A stretch of 42,423 bases of DNA from Pseudomonadota bacterium (GCA_002747435.1 PDPH01000017.1:1-42423), one strand, 5' to 3'. Positions 11,126 through 20,886 are shown, numbered from the stretch's first letter. The notes: generated from the letters alone by a model not told the origin. A program made the numbers and translations.

Positions 11126-12096
11126 TAACTGATTCCTGCGCGTAATAAGTCATGCATGTGGATAATACCCACAATCTGTCGTTCACGCATCACAGGTAAA
11201 ACAGTAATCGATTTTTCCTGCATTAAATTCAGTGCTGCAACTGCCAAAGCATCTTCCGTAATAGAGTGAAATTGTCGCGTCATTAGATCAACTACCTGAT
11301 GCTGGCCTAAATCAATCCCACTCTCAAACGAGCGGCGCAAATCACCATCCGTAAACACACCCAGCAACTGATTCTGCTCATCCAGTACTGCTGTCATGCC
11401 AAAACCTTGGCGAGTCATTTCCAGAATAGTTTCTTGTATATCCGCCTGTTGAGCTACGGTAGGAATACGCTCTTGCGTGTGCATAATATCCTTAACATGC
11501 ACTAATAGGCGGCGACCTAATCGCCCACCTGGGTGAGAACGAGCAAAATCTTCAACGGTAAAACCGCGTGTGTCTAATAAAGCAATCGCCAAAGCATCTC
11601 CCATGACTAAAGCAGCGGTCGTGCTGGAAGTAGGCGCTAAGCCCAGCGGACAGGCTTCATGTTCAACCCCTGTATAGATATGATAGTCGGCTAAACGTGC
11701 CAATTCCGAGGCGGGATTACCTGTCATAGCAATTAGCTTTACGGCTAAACGTTTGACGATAGGCATAATAGCGAGTAGCTCGCCAGTACTTCCCGAATTC
11801 GACAAGGCAATAATGACATCACCCGGTACAATCATGCCTAAATCACCATGACTGGCTTCACCTGGATGAACAAAAAAGGCTGGTGTACCTGTACTGGCTA
11901 ATGTTGCGGCAATCTTACTGCCAATATGCCCCGATTTGCCCATGCCGGTCACAATAACCCGCCCTTTGCAAGCCAAAATAGCCTCACAGGCAGCAACAAA
12001 TTGTGAATCAATACGCTCTGGCAAGGCTTGCAAAGCACAGATTTCTGCTTCAATAACAGCGCGTGCCAATGCTTTCATGTCGGTTTCAGTATGCAC
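11125..12096 (-). CDS. kdsD: Arabinose-5-phosphate isomerase
   Basis: 323 residues. An N-terminal SIS domain (GMGKSGHIGSKIAATLASTG, SNSGSTGELL) is followed by two CBS domains (DIMHTQERIPTV, VLPVMRERQIVGIIHMHDLL). It converts ribulose-5-phosphate to arabinose-5-phosphate, the first committed Kdo precursor. HPGEASHGDLGMI contains the conserved active-site histidine region. It is the first Kdo gene of the operon, 47 bases after yrbG. Confidence 0.96.
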   Translation of the reverse strand: MHTETDMKALARAVIEAEICALQALPERIDSQFVAACEAILACKGRVIVTGMGKSGHIGSKIAATLASTGTPAFFVHPGEASHGDLGMIVPGDVIIALSNSGSTGELLAIMPIVKRLAVKLIAMTGNPASELARLADYHIYTGVEHEACPLGLAPTSSTTAALVMGDALAIALLDTRGFTVEDFARSHPGGRLGRRLLVHVKDIMHTQERIPTVAQQADIQETILEMTRQGFGMTAVLDEQNQLLGVFTDGDLRRSFESGIDLGQHQVVDLMTRQFHSITEDALAVAALNLMQEKSITVLPVMRERQIVGIIHMHDLLRAGIS

Positions 12097-12143
12097 CTTG
12101 GCTTTTCCCCTAAGACCTAATTCTGATAGTTGTACTGTTTTAA

Positions 12144-13103
12144 CTAAGCTGTCTGACTATGATACAAAAGCCATTGATAAGCGATGAATGCTAACAACAG
12201 TAAGCCACCTTCCCAACGGCTAATGCTGTAACGTTGAGGGGGTGTAAACAAAAAAATGACCAGCAGGACATAAAGCCCCAACATAATAGGCATGTCTCTG
12301 CTTAATAGTTCAGTAGGCGTACTGAGGGGGTGTAATAAAACGGCTAAGCCAATGACAGCAAGGTTATTAAATAAGCAAGAGCCAATAATATTGCCTATGG
12401 CCATTTCAGCCTGTCCCTTACGCACACTGACCAAAGAGGCGGCTAGCTCGGGTAGACTGGTGCCAATAGCCACTATTGTTAGCCCAATCACTAAATCACT
12501 GACTCCAAGTAAACTCGCAATACCGCTACTGCCCCAGACCAATAAACGTGAGCCTACTATCAAGAATAGCAAGCCTGTCAGCGTCCAAAAGATGGCTACA
12601 CTTTTACGCATATCCACAGGGGCATCTTCGGCGATGGCCAAATGCGTTGTGCTGGCAGCTTTGGCACAACGTAAAAACCAGAATAAAATAAAACACAAGG
12701 TCAATAGTAGTAAAAAACCGTCCAAGCGACTGCTAAAGCCATCCGCCATGAATAGCCACGATAAAATAGCCGCAAAAAATAGTGCGGGTATTTCCATACG
12801 TGTCAGCGTTACATTGACAGCTAAGCTAGCGAGTAGGGCGGTTGTACCTAAAATCAGAGCAATATTGGCGATATTCGAGCCAATAGCATTGCCTAAAGCC
12901 AAACCAGGAGAGCCATTGAGTGCCGCATTGGCAGAAACCAATAGCTCTGGTGCCGAAGTGCCAAAACCCATGACTACCATACCAATAACCAATGGTGAGA
13001 GGCCAGTAATTCTAGCCAAGTTAACTGAGCCGGAAACAAATTGTTCAGAACTCCAAGTTAGCAGTGCCAAACCTGCAATCAGTGCTAAAATAAACAACAA
13101 CAT
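12144..13103 (-). CDS. yrbG: CaCA-family sodium/calcium antiporter (YrbG type)
   Basis: 319 residues, about ten hydrophobic segments. Two inverted alpha repeats are visible: GFGTSAPELLVSANAALNGSPGLALGN-like near residue 47 and AIGTSLPELAASLVS near residue 213. Both carry the conserved acidic residue used for cation binding. It exchanges Ca2+ for Na+ or H+ across the inner membrane. The place directly before kdsD is conserved in gammaproteobacteria. Its relation to LPS synthesis is unknown. Confidence 0.93.
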   Translation of the reverse strand: MLLFILALIAGLALLTWSSEQFVSGSVNLARITGLSPLVIGMVVMGFGTSAPELLVSANAALNGSPGLALGNAIGSNIANIALILGTTALLASLAVNVTLTRMEIPALFFAAILSWLFMADGFSSRLDGFLLLLTLCFILFWFLRCAKAASTTHLAIAEDAPVDMRKSVAIFWTLTGLLFLIVGSRLLVWGSSGIASLLGVSDLVIGLTIVAIGTSLPELAASLVSVRKGQAEMAIGNIIGSCLFNNLAVIGLAVLLHPLSTPTELLSRDMPIMLGLYVLLVIFLFTPPQRYSISRWEGGLLLLAFIAYQWLLYHSQTA

Positions 13104-13117
13104 GAAAATACCCCAAT

Positions 13118-13143
13118 AAAAAAGCCCATCCCTAGGGACAGGC
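13118..13143 (-). terminator. Intrinsic terminator after the DUF533 gene
   Basis: On the minus strand, GCCTGTCC, the loop CTAG and GGATGGGC (stem with two G-T pairs) are followed directly by six T. It lies 31 bases downstream of the DUF533 stop, so it ends that transcript just before yrbG. This implies that the yrbG-kds-lpt operon has its own promoter or depends on readthrough. Confidence 0.75.
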
Positions 13144-13173
13144 CTTTACCGCTATAAACAGTAAACAGTGAGA

Positions 13174-14028
13174 TTAGGAGTATAATGCGGGTGCGTTTAA
13201 TTGAGCATGAATTTCATTGCAAGTTTGGGGATCCAAATTGAACCCTTGAGCCAGTTGGTGCAAATAACGCGCTTCAGACTGTGTATCCAAATCGATAGCC
13301 ATTAGCGACACAGTATAAACCTGTTGTTCCATACCGCGTGGCACACTGTGAATAAAGTCATCGACATCCAGAGGTGATTCCAACTCGGTGCGAATAAAGG
13401 CCAATTCAGTTTGGCTCAAACCATCCAAGCGTGACAGAATTTTCTCGCGTTCTGTATCATCAATTTGATTATCTGACTTAGCAGCATTAATCATGGCACG
13501 AATCAGTACCATAGCTTGCTGCTCAGCTTCCTGTGTATCGACTGCATTTGGCAAAACCTGATCATTGGTTAATTGTGCTCCTACTGCTTGACCTTGGCCA
13601 TATTTTGCCAAAGCGCCACTCAACAAATCGCCCAGTGCTGCGCCATTAGAGCCAGTTTGACCACCGCCTAGCAGGTTACCTAATGCTCCCCCCAAGCTGT
13701 TGCCTGCTTGAGCCTGATGACCACTTTGTCCACCACCTAACAAGCCGCCAAGAATATCAGCCATACCACCACCTTGAGGAGCAGGCTGCTGTTGACCACC
13801 ACCGCCTAGCAGGCCACCGAGCATACTGCCAAGACCACCGGCTGAGCCGCTACTTTGCCCACCACCGAGTAAACCTCCTAGGATGTCAGCAGCACCACCG
13901 CTACGACCGCCGCCCATAGCGGATGAAAGGGCTGACGTTAGCAATGTACCCAAAGCACTATTGCCCGAACCTTTGGATAAAACACCGCTACCTAAGAGGC
14001 TGCCAAGAATCTTGATTGCATCTACCAT
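13174..14028 (-). CDS. DUF533/TerB-like protein with Gly-rich repeats
   Basis: 284 residues. The N-terminal half is low-complexity and glycine-rich. The unit (A)DILGGLLGGGQS recurs at several places between residues 45 and 135 with diverging copies. The C-terminal half (residues about 155-280; AMINAAKSDNQIDDTEREKILSRL and DLDTQSEARYLHQLA) is a TerB-like helical domain with acidic, possibly metal-binding residues. E. coli YebE is a membrane-associated relative of this family, and the function is unknown. A Gly/Leu repeat region of this kind could insert in or coat membranes (inference). The upstream run of T and an ATCC-type leader suggest its own transcript, which ends at the terminator at 13118. 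Confidence 0.8.
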   Translation of the reverse strand: MVDAIKILGSLLGSGVLSKGSGNSALGTLLTSALSSAMGGGRSGGAADILGGLLGGGQSSGSAGGLGSMLGGLLGGGGQQQPAPQGGGMADILGGLLGGGQSGHQAQAGNSLGGALGNLLGGGQTGSNGAALGDLLSGALAKYGQGQAVGAQLTNDQVLPNAVDTQEAEQQAMVLIRAMINAAKSDNQIDDTEREKILSRLDGLSQTELAFIRTELESPLDVDDFIHSVPRGMEQQVYTVSLMAIDLDTQSEARYLHQLAQGFNLDPQTCNEIHAQLNAPALYS

Positions 14029-14062
14029 GAATACATCCTTTTTTTTTAAGTCATTAAATGAG

Positions 14063-14290
14063 TCAGTAGGAAAGAGGCGTTATACTAACATCGGATTTTG
14101 GTACGATAGTTGAAACAGCACTCTTCATGATTAGTTGTGCATTAGCCTCATCACGGTTCGAAGCTAATATGATCGAAAATTGATCATAAGCAATAATCGA
14201 ACCTTCAAGCTTAATACCATTTACCAAAAAACAGAAAACAGGCGCTTGCGCTGAAATCAGCTTATTTAAAAAATTGTCTTGCATAAGCAT
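14063..14290 (-). CDS. Divergent Hfq-like RNA-binding protein
   Basis: 75 residues that align along their length with Hfq. QDNFLNKL matches QDPFLNAL, FLVNGIKLEGSI matches the Sm1 motif YLVNGIKLQGQI, YDQFSIIL matches FDQFVILL, and MKSAVSTIVP matches the Sm2 motif YKHAISTVVP. Departures are striking. The YKH Sm2 residues read M-K-S, so the nearly invariant His is lost. The rim RRER patch reads I-S-A-Q, and about four extra residues precede Sm2. The distal-face residues F21, G25, I26, K27 and L28 are kept. It could be a second, specialised Hfq or a degenerating copy. It lies alone, between the DUF533 gene and a sigma-54/sRNA intergenic region. Confidence 0.78.
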   Translation of the reverse strand: MLMQDNFLNKLISAQAPVFCFLVNGIKLEGSIIAYDQFSIILASNRDEANAQLIMKSAVSTIVPKSDVSITPLSY

Positions 14291-14508
14291 TTGAGCCAGA
14301 ATTTTGATTTAGCAAGCATTATACGCATGCGTTTGTTTTGATTTAAACCATTTGCAGCAAATAAGATGAAAAGTTTTTCGACAAATCATCTGAAAACGCT
14401 GTCAATCTCTTGTCATTAATTGACGAAAGCAGCACTTTTTGTCACTACTGTCAGTTAAGTATTTAAGCTTGATTTTTTATTTTATTTAATAATCAATGAG
14501 TTAAATTC
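14291..14508. promoter_or_regulatory. Intergenic region upstream of the sigma-54 promoter with TGTCA repeats
   Basis: This AT-rich stretch has no gene. It carries four direct TGTCA words at 14400, 14411, 14440 and 14449, with a TGACG inverted copy at 14421. The spacing is compact, 55-110 bases upstream of the sigma-54 -24/-12 site, where enhancer-binding proteins normally sit. A-T tracts at 14470-14493 could favour IHF-type bending. The hfq-like gene's own promoter (minus strand) must also be here, but I cannot place it. Confidence 0.45.
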
Positions 14509-14524
14509 TGGCACGCTTGCTGCA
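14509..14524 (+). promoter_or_regulatory. Sigma-54 (-24/-12) promoter
   Basis: The sequence TGGCACGCTTGCTGCA contains the consensus -24 TGGCAC and a -12 CTGCA (consensus TTGCA). GG and GC are separated by exactly ten bases, the invariant spacing. The expected start point is about 12 bases after the GC, near 14535. It faces an intrinsic terminator about 95 bases further on, with no gene between. Together with the TGTCA repeats upstream, this looks like a regulated sigma-54 transcription unit. Confidence 0.72.
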
Positions 14525-14534
14525 ATAATGCTAT

Positions 14535-14630
14535 CAGAAGCGAGTGTAAGAACGGTGAAAGCCCCCGCCACTACTAAACTAACCCCAGAGTAGTTGGCAT
14601 GCCCCAAGGAACTGAACCTTGGGGCTTTTT
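14535..14630 (+). ncRNA. Candidate sigma-54-dependent small RNA
   Basis: About 95 bases lie between the predicted sigma-54 start (near 14535) and a strong terminator. A first stem pairs GCCACTACT (14567-14575) with AGTAGT-T-GGC (14589-14598, one bulged T), and the loop is C-rich (TAACCCC). The terminator hairpin GCCCCAAGG/CCTTGGGGC (14601-14625, loop AACTGAA) is followed by TTTTT on the plus strand, which shows that a plus-strand transcript ends here. C-rich unpaired patches could pair with G-rich ribosome binding sites. It is convergent to purA. No homology to a named sRNA is recognised. The link to RapZ or the Hfq-like protein is speculative. Confidence 0.6.
14601..14630 (+). terminator. 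Intrinsic terminator of the candidate sRNA
   Basis: A perfect nine-pair stem (GCCCCAAGG with CCTTGGGGC) with a seven-base loop is followed by five T in the plus direction. On the minus strand the same hairpin lies eight bases after the purA stop but lacks a T tract, so it is primarily a plus-strand terminator. Confidence 0.85.
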
Positions 14631-14637
14631 CTCAAGT

Positions 14638-17164
<2,527 letters not shown>

Positions 17165-17183
17165 GACTGTAACTTTGATTCCG

Positions 17184-17375
17184 TCAGGTTAATAATAAGA
17201 GCAGCACACCTGCCAGCAAACTCGCTAAGCCACTGAGCCGGATACTTTTATCAGACATAATCAGGAGCTGAGCATAGATTTTCTTAAGAAGGGCGGGTTT
17301 GGTGAAAGGCAAAAGACCCTCGATAATGAGAACGAGGGCCAAAGCATGTAACAAATCAGTCCAGGCAAAACTCAC
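17184..17375 (-). CDS. DUF2065 small membrane protein (YjeT-like)
   Basis: 63 residues with two hydrophobic helices (LLHALALVLIIEGLLPFT and LSGLASLLAGVLLLLLT). It matches the YjeT/DUF2065 family that sits between hflC and hisZ or purA in many gammaproteobacteria. The ATG overlaps the hflC stop by four bases. The molecular function is unknown. A role alongside HflKC at the membrane is only inferred from this coupling. Confidence 0.85.
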   Translation of the reverse strand: MSFAWTDLLHALALVLIIEGLLPFTKPALLKKIYAQLLIMSDKSIRLSGLASLLAGVLLLLLT

Positions 17376-18382
17376 TGTGTCGCCATACCTGTAGTATCAC
17401 CCGTAGTACCGAATTGAGCCGGTTCAGCAGGTGTAGCCGGTGTCTGAAGAACATTAACATCGGGCGCAATCGTTGTTGTTGTAGCCGACTTTTTAGCGGC
17501 TGTTTGTTTAGCTGTAGGACTTTCTCCTGCGCCTAGGAAATAACGCAAAAACGCTGAATCTGGCTTCAATACCATGGTGGTATCTTGGCGTAATGTTTTA
17601 CGATAAGCATCCAGACTACGGTAGAACGCAAAGAACTCAGAGTCAATTTGATAGGCATTTGCATAAATTTCAGCAGCTTGTGCATCACCTTCACCGCGAA
17701 TTTGCTCAGCTTCTTTATAAGCTTCTGCCATAATGACCATCGCACTACGGTCAGCAGCCGCTTTGATCTTTTCGGCTTCTTCTTGCCCCCTAGAGCGAAA
17801 GTCTTGGGCAACCCGTTGCCGCTCAGAGCGCATACGTTCAAACACAGATTCACTAACTTGTTCAGGAAAATCAATACGGCTGACACGCACATCAATAATA
17901 TCAATGCCTAACTGCTTAGCCGCTTCATTAGATTTTTGCTCTAAACCGCGCATAATAGCATCACGCTCTTCTGACAGAGCTTCTTCAATAGTACGGCGGC
18001 TAAATTCATTCCGTAAACCGTCTTTCATAATATCCTCAAGACGGCTTCCGGCTGCTTCAAGGCGACCACCACCAGTCGCACGATAAAATGTAGATACATC
18101 ATCGATCCGCCATTTGACGAAAAAATCCACCAATACGTACTTCTTTTCACCTGTCAGAAAACGCTCAGAACGTGAGTTAAGAGTTTGTATCGTGGTAGGA
18201 AACTTCTTGACGGTTTCTATAAACGGTATTTTAAAGTGTAAACCGGAACCAATATCGGCTTTGAGGATTTCACCAAAGCGAAACTCAATCGCCTTTTCTC
18301 GCTGATCGACCGTGTATGAAGCTAAAAATAGTAGCACTAACAATAAACCAACCATAGCTAGGATAGGTTTTTTCATATCCAT
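17372..18382 (-). CDS. hflC: HflC, subunit of the HflKC modulator of FtsH
   Basis: 336 residues. A single N-terminal TM helix (LAMVGLLLVLLFLASYTV) is followed by the SPFH/Band 7 domain (EKAIEFRFGEILKADIGSGLHFKIPFIETVKKF). A charged coiled-coil region comes next (RQRVAQDFRSRGQEEAEKIKAAADR), then a Thr/Ala-rich tail. With HflK it forms a large periplasmic cage around FtsH and limits its proteolysis. The ATG overlaps the hflK stop by one base (TAATG). Confidence 0.96.
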   Translation of the reverse strand: MDMKKPILAMVGLLLVLLFLASYTVDQREKAIEFRFGEILKADIGSGLHFKIPFIETVKKFPTTIQTLNSRSERFLTGEKKYVLVDFFVKWRIDDVSTFYRATGGGRLEAAGSRLEDIMKDGLRNEFSRRTIEEALSEERDAIMRGLEQKSNEAAKQLGIDIIDVRVSRIDFPEQVSESVFERMRSERQRVAQDFRSRGQEEAEKIKAAADRSAMVIMAEAYKEAEQIRGEGDAQAAEIYANAYQIDSEFFAFYRSLDAYRKTLRQDTTMVLKPDSAFLRYFLGAGESPTAKQTAAKKSATTTTIAPDVNVLQTPATPAEPAQFGTTGDTTGMATQ

Positions 18383-19590
18383 TATTGGCGACCCTCCCTG
18401 CCTGTAGATGATAGATTACGCTGTTGGCGCATCCCGCTTACATTCTGTGAGGGGCGCTGCGACGATTGTTGATTCAATAAAGGAGCAGCCATGGCAGCCA
18501 TACCCGCCGGTGCAGGAATATTAGCTTTGCTGGGTGAATATGAGCTGCTACCGCCTAAAGGCAGATAGAACAAATTATTGTTGTCGCTATCAATTACGAC
18601 TTTGCGCGTTCCTTGCATAACATTTTCGATTGTTTCTAAATAAAGGCGCTCACGTGTCACATCAGGAGCACGTTGATACTCAACAGCCAATTGCTGGAAG
18701 CGTGAAGCATCACCTTGCGCTCGGGCGACCAAGCGTTCGCGGTAAGCGCGGGCTTCTTCCAATAAACGAGCCGCTTGGCCACGGGCATCTGGCAAGACTT
18801 TATTGGTGTAGGTATCTGCTTCATTACGAAAACGATTGGCATCCTCACGGGCACGATTGGCATCATCAAAGGCATCTTTAACAGCTTCAGGCGCTTCCGC
18901 ATAAGTTAAGTTTACCTTCAAGACTTCCAGACCCACTTTGTAACGATCCAAAATTTGTTGCATCAGCGATTTAATTTCCTGAGCTATCTGCTCACGTCCA
19001 TCGCCTAGAATATAATCCATTGCATTACGTCCAATAATCTCACGGGTGGCACTACGCATGGATTGATACAAGGTTCCATCAATTGGATTGGCCGTGGTTT
19101 CAGCATCAGGGTTTCTAACATTGAACTTGTAGAATTCAGCATTATTGACACGGTATTGCACCGTCACCGCAATATCTACAATATTTTCATCTTTTGTCAG
19201 CATGGTACTGCGATCTTCTGAGCTACGGTTGCGCGTAACATCAACACGTTCCACACTCTCAATAGGTGCAGGAATATGCCAACGCAAGCCTGGACCTACT
19301 GTTTTGACATACTTACCAAAGCGTAATACCAATGCTTCTTCCCGAGCATCGACAGTGTAAAAGCCTGAAAATAACCAACCTGCGAAAGCAAGCAGCAACA
19401 CCAAACCAATGACTTTTAAACTGGGGCCACTCATGCCGCCACCATCGTCACCCTTGCCGCCTCCAAATAAGCTGTTCAGTTTTTTGTTCAAATTATTGAT
19501 AATTTCTTCAGCGTCGTGCTTACCTTTTGACTTATTTTTGCCAGTCCAAGGATCTTGCTGATTATTACCACCTGGTTCATTCCAGGGCAT
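18382..19590 (-). CDS. hflK: HflK, subunit of the HflKC modulator of FtsH
   Basis: 402 residues. A Gly/Asn-rich cytoplasmic N terminus (MPWNEPGGNNQQDPWTGKN) is typical of HflK. A TM helix (LKVIGLVLLLAFAGWLFSGFYTV) follows, then an SPFH domain (REEALVLRFGKYVKTVGPGLRWHIPAPIESVERV) and a Gln/Ser-rich C terminus. It is the first gene of the hflK-hflC-DUF2065-hisZ-purA operon. The hfq and hflX genes that precede hflK in many relatives are missing here, and grxD is found instead. Confidence 0.96.
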   Translation of the reverse strand: MPWNEPGGNNQQDPWTGKNKSKGKHDAEEIINNLNKKLNSLFGGGKGDDGGGMSGPSLKVIGLVLLLAFAGWLFSGFYTVDAREEALVLRFGKYVKTVGPGLRWHIPAPIESVERVDVTRNRSSEDRSTMLTKDENIVDIAVTVQYRVNNAEFYKFNVRNPDAETTANPIDGTLYQSMRSATREIIGRNAMDYILGDGREQIAQEIKSLMQQILDRYKVGLEVLKVNLTYAEAPEAVKDAFDDANRAREDANRFRNEADTYTNKVLPDARGQAARLLEEARAYRERLVARAQGDASRFQQLAVEYQRAPDVTRERLYLETIENVMQGTRKVVIDSDNNNLFYLPLGGSSSYSPSKANIPAPAGMAAMAAPLLNQQSSQRPSQNVSGMRQQRNLSSTGREGRQ

Positions 19591-19793
19591 AGTGGACTCC
19601 TAAATAGATGAATGCTTTAGTAAGTGTGTCCGAACACGTCAAGAGCAACAGGTCGAAAAGGCGCATTGTATTCATCCCGCCCCGTAGCCGCAACCTTATA
19701 GCCTGAGCATGTCAGATTTCTAGAAGGGGAGCATAGCAAATTTTATGATTATGGATGGAACATACATGAGAAAATCAGGGTGTAAATCGCTGA

Positions 19794-19819
19794 GGTTGGA
19801 CAATGGGTTTTGTCCAACC
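19794..19819 (-). terminator. Hairpin downstream of grxD (probable terminator)
   Basis: A perfect ten-pair inverted repeat (GGTTGGACAA and TTGTCCAACC, loop of six) lies 31 bases after the grxD stop. No strong T tract follows in either direction, so termination may be weak or the hairpin may protect the 3' end. Confidence 0.5.
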
Positions 19820-19849
19820 TTGTCAAGGGCGGGAATAGGGGAGTAGGGC

Positions 19850-20215
19850 TTAGGCAGCACTATCACCACTGTCAGCAGATGCGGGATCGCTTGCTTTTTT
19901 GGAAGCGACGGCGTCTTTGACAGCTTGTTGTAACTCACCGTTTTCATACATTTCTAGCGTAATGTCACAACCACCAATCAACTCGCCGTTAATATAAATT
20001 TGCGGGAAAGTAGGCCAATCTGCATAACGCGGTAAATTTTGAAAAATATCTGCATCCATTAAAACATTAACGTAGGCAAACTCTTCGCCACAAGCCATTA
20101 ATGCCTGTGCCGCTCGACTAGAAAAGCCGCACTGTGGCATTTGCGGCGAACCTTTCATAAAAATGACAACGGGATTATTCTTGACCGCTTCGTCGATACG
20201 TTCCATCACATCCAT
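19850..20215 (-). CDS. grxD: Monothiol glutaredoxin, CGFS type (Grx4)
   Basis: 121 residues. The CGFS active site is in QMPQCGFSSRAAQAL near residue 28, with FMKGSPQ before it. TFPQIYINGELIGGCD is the glutathione and cis-proline region. CGFS glutaredoxins bind [2Fe-2S] clusters with glutathione and deliver them in iron-sulfur assembly. The C-terminal tail (KKASDPASADSGDSAA) is longer and more Ser/Asp-rich than in E. coli. It is the last host gene before the prophage. Confidence 0.95.
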   Translation of the reverse strand: MDVMERIDEAVKNNPVVIFMKGSPQMPQCGFSSRAAQALMACGEEFAYVNVLMDADIFQNLPRYADWPTFPQIYINGELIGGCDITLEMYENGELQQAVKDAVASKKASDPASADSGDSAA

Positions 20216-20319
20216 ACTTGAAAGCCTCTATAGTTCGTTTATTTGATTTGATTCGAGAGTGTAACTGATGTGCTTGGATTTGCCTCGCGTTAATTTAAGT
20301 TTTTAAGGTGTCTGGTGGG

Positions 20320-20658
20320 TCAGTGGATATATCTTAAATTTAACATAATCCAAATTAGGCGAAGTTTAGTTAACCCCCCCCTAATAGCTTTACCTGCCTT
20401 TTCAATTAGTCGATCTTTCCAAAATGCTTGTTTTTGCGGGTTTTTTTCTGTTGTTGCTTTAACTTCTGTAATTAGGTCACTGGGATCAAGTCCTAAAATA
20501 TCGGCAATTTGAAAGCACATATATTCATCAAAAGTGCTGTCACCTTTGCGATATCTGGTTATAGATGCTTGTGTAACTCCCAGTTTTTTGGCGAAGGCAT
20601 AATCACTTTCAAAACCCAGCTTTGCCTTTGCATCGTTAAGGTATCGTTCAACATCCAC
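20320..20658 (-). CDS. Phage repressor-like HTH (XRE family) protein
   Basis: 112 residues. The N-terminal helix-turn-helix (DYAFAKKLGVTQASITRYRKGDSTFDEYMCFQIADILGLDP) fits the HTH_3/XRE type common in filamentous prophages. The C-terminal part (KQAFWKDRLIEKAGKAIRGG) has the basic amphipathic region seen in such small phage regulators. It is transcribed away from the phage genes, with a perfect 16-base palindrome (20702-20717) in the divergent region as probable operator. Its last residues are encoded across the attL core. The target and inducing signal are unknown. Confidence 0.82.
   Translation of the reverse strand: MDVERYLNDAKAKLGFESDYAFAKKLGVTQASITRYRKGDSTFDEYMCFQIADILGLDPSDLITEVKATTEKNPQKQAFWKDRLIEKAGKAIRGGLTKLRLIWIMLNLRYIH
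20338..20365 (-). other. Left attachment site, dif-like (attL)
   Basis: The plus strand reads ATTTAACATAA, TCCAAA, TTAGGCGAAGT. On the minus strand this is an XerC-like arm, a six-base centre and TTATGTTAAAT, the consensus gammaproteobacterial XerD arm at 11 of 11 positions. The XerC arm agrees at 9 of 11 with forms such as ATTTCGCATAA. The site lies inside the 3' end of the phage repressor gene, so the last codons of that gene come from the host flank or junction. Confidence 0.7.
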
Positions 20659-20701
20659 TTTTTTGCACCTCTTGATTTTTAAATTTTTTATGCTTACAGT
20701 G

Positions 20702-20717
20702 CGTTAAGTACTTAACG
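20702..20717. promoter_or_regulatory. Palindromic operator candidate of the phage repressor
   Basis: CGTTAAGTACTTAACG is a perfect 16-base palindrome, 44 bases upstream of the repressor start and in the divergent promoter region of the phage. Its position suggests that the HTH protein binds here and controls itself and the phage genes. Binding is inferred. Confidence 0.55.
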
Positions 20718-20797
20718 TAATGAAAGCACTCTTTTCTGAAAGTACTGTCTCTCCTTTGCCAAGCTAGCAACGAGTCAGGGAGAGAGCAACATAGAAA

Positions 20798-20886
20798 CAC
20801 CTCACAAGGTATCGGGCGGTAGTTTCTTACCGCCCTATTACTTAATGAGGTTTAACTAATCACATTACTGTAACTATTGTGAGGTG
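20798..20886 (+). promoter_or_regulatory. Possible leader RNA structure that covers the first phage ribosome binding site
   Basis: CACCTCACAA (20798-20807) is perfectly complementary to TTGTGAGGTG (20877-20886). The second arm contains GAGGTG, the Shine-Dalgarno sequence of the gene starting at 20891. Between the arms lies another perfect hairpin, GGGCGGTA/TACCGCCC (20814-20835, loop of six). Folding would close the ribosome binding site behind a multi-branch stem. This may repress translation of the first gene and, through tight coupling, the replication gene. It is a prediction from complementarity only. Confidence 0.55.

Noticed and set aside
12292..13119. 275-residue frame antisense to yrbG
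   Set aside because: It is a mirror of a strongly conserved transporter gene, with shadow-type composition (Ser/Lys/Pro/Ala) and no recognisable domain.
13655..13920. Regular repeats resembling a CRISPR or satellite array
   Set aside because: They are in frame, code for Gly-Leu repeats in a protein, and vary in length and sequence.
14528..14593. 21-codon frame inside the candidate small RNA
   Set aside because: Its ATG lies upstream of the predicted sigma-54 start point, and it lacks a ribosome binding site.
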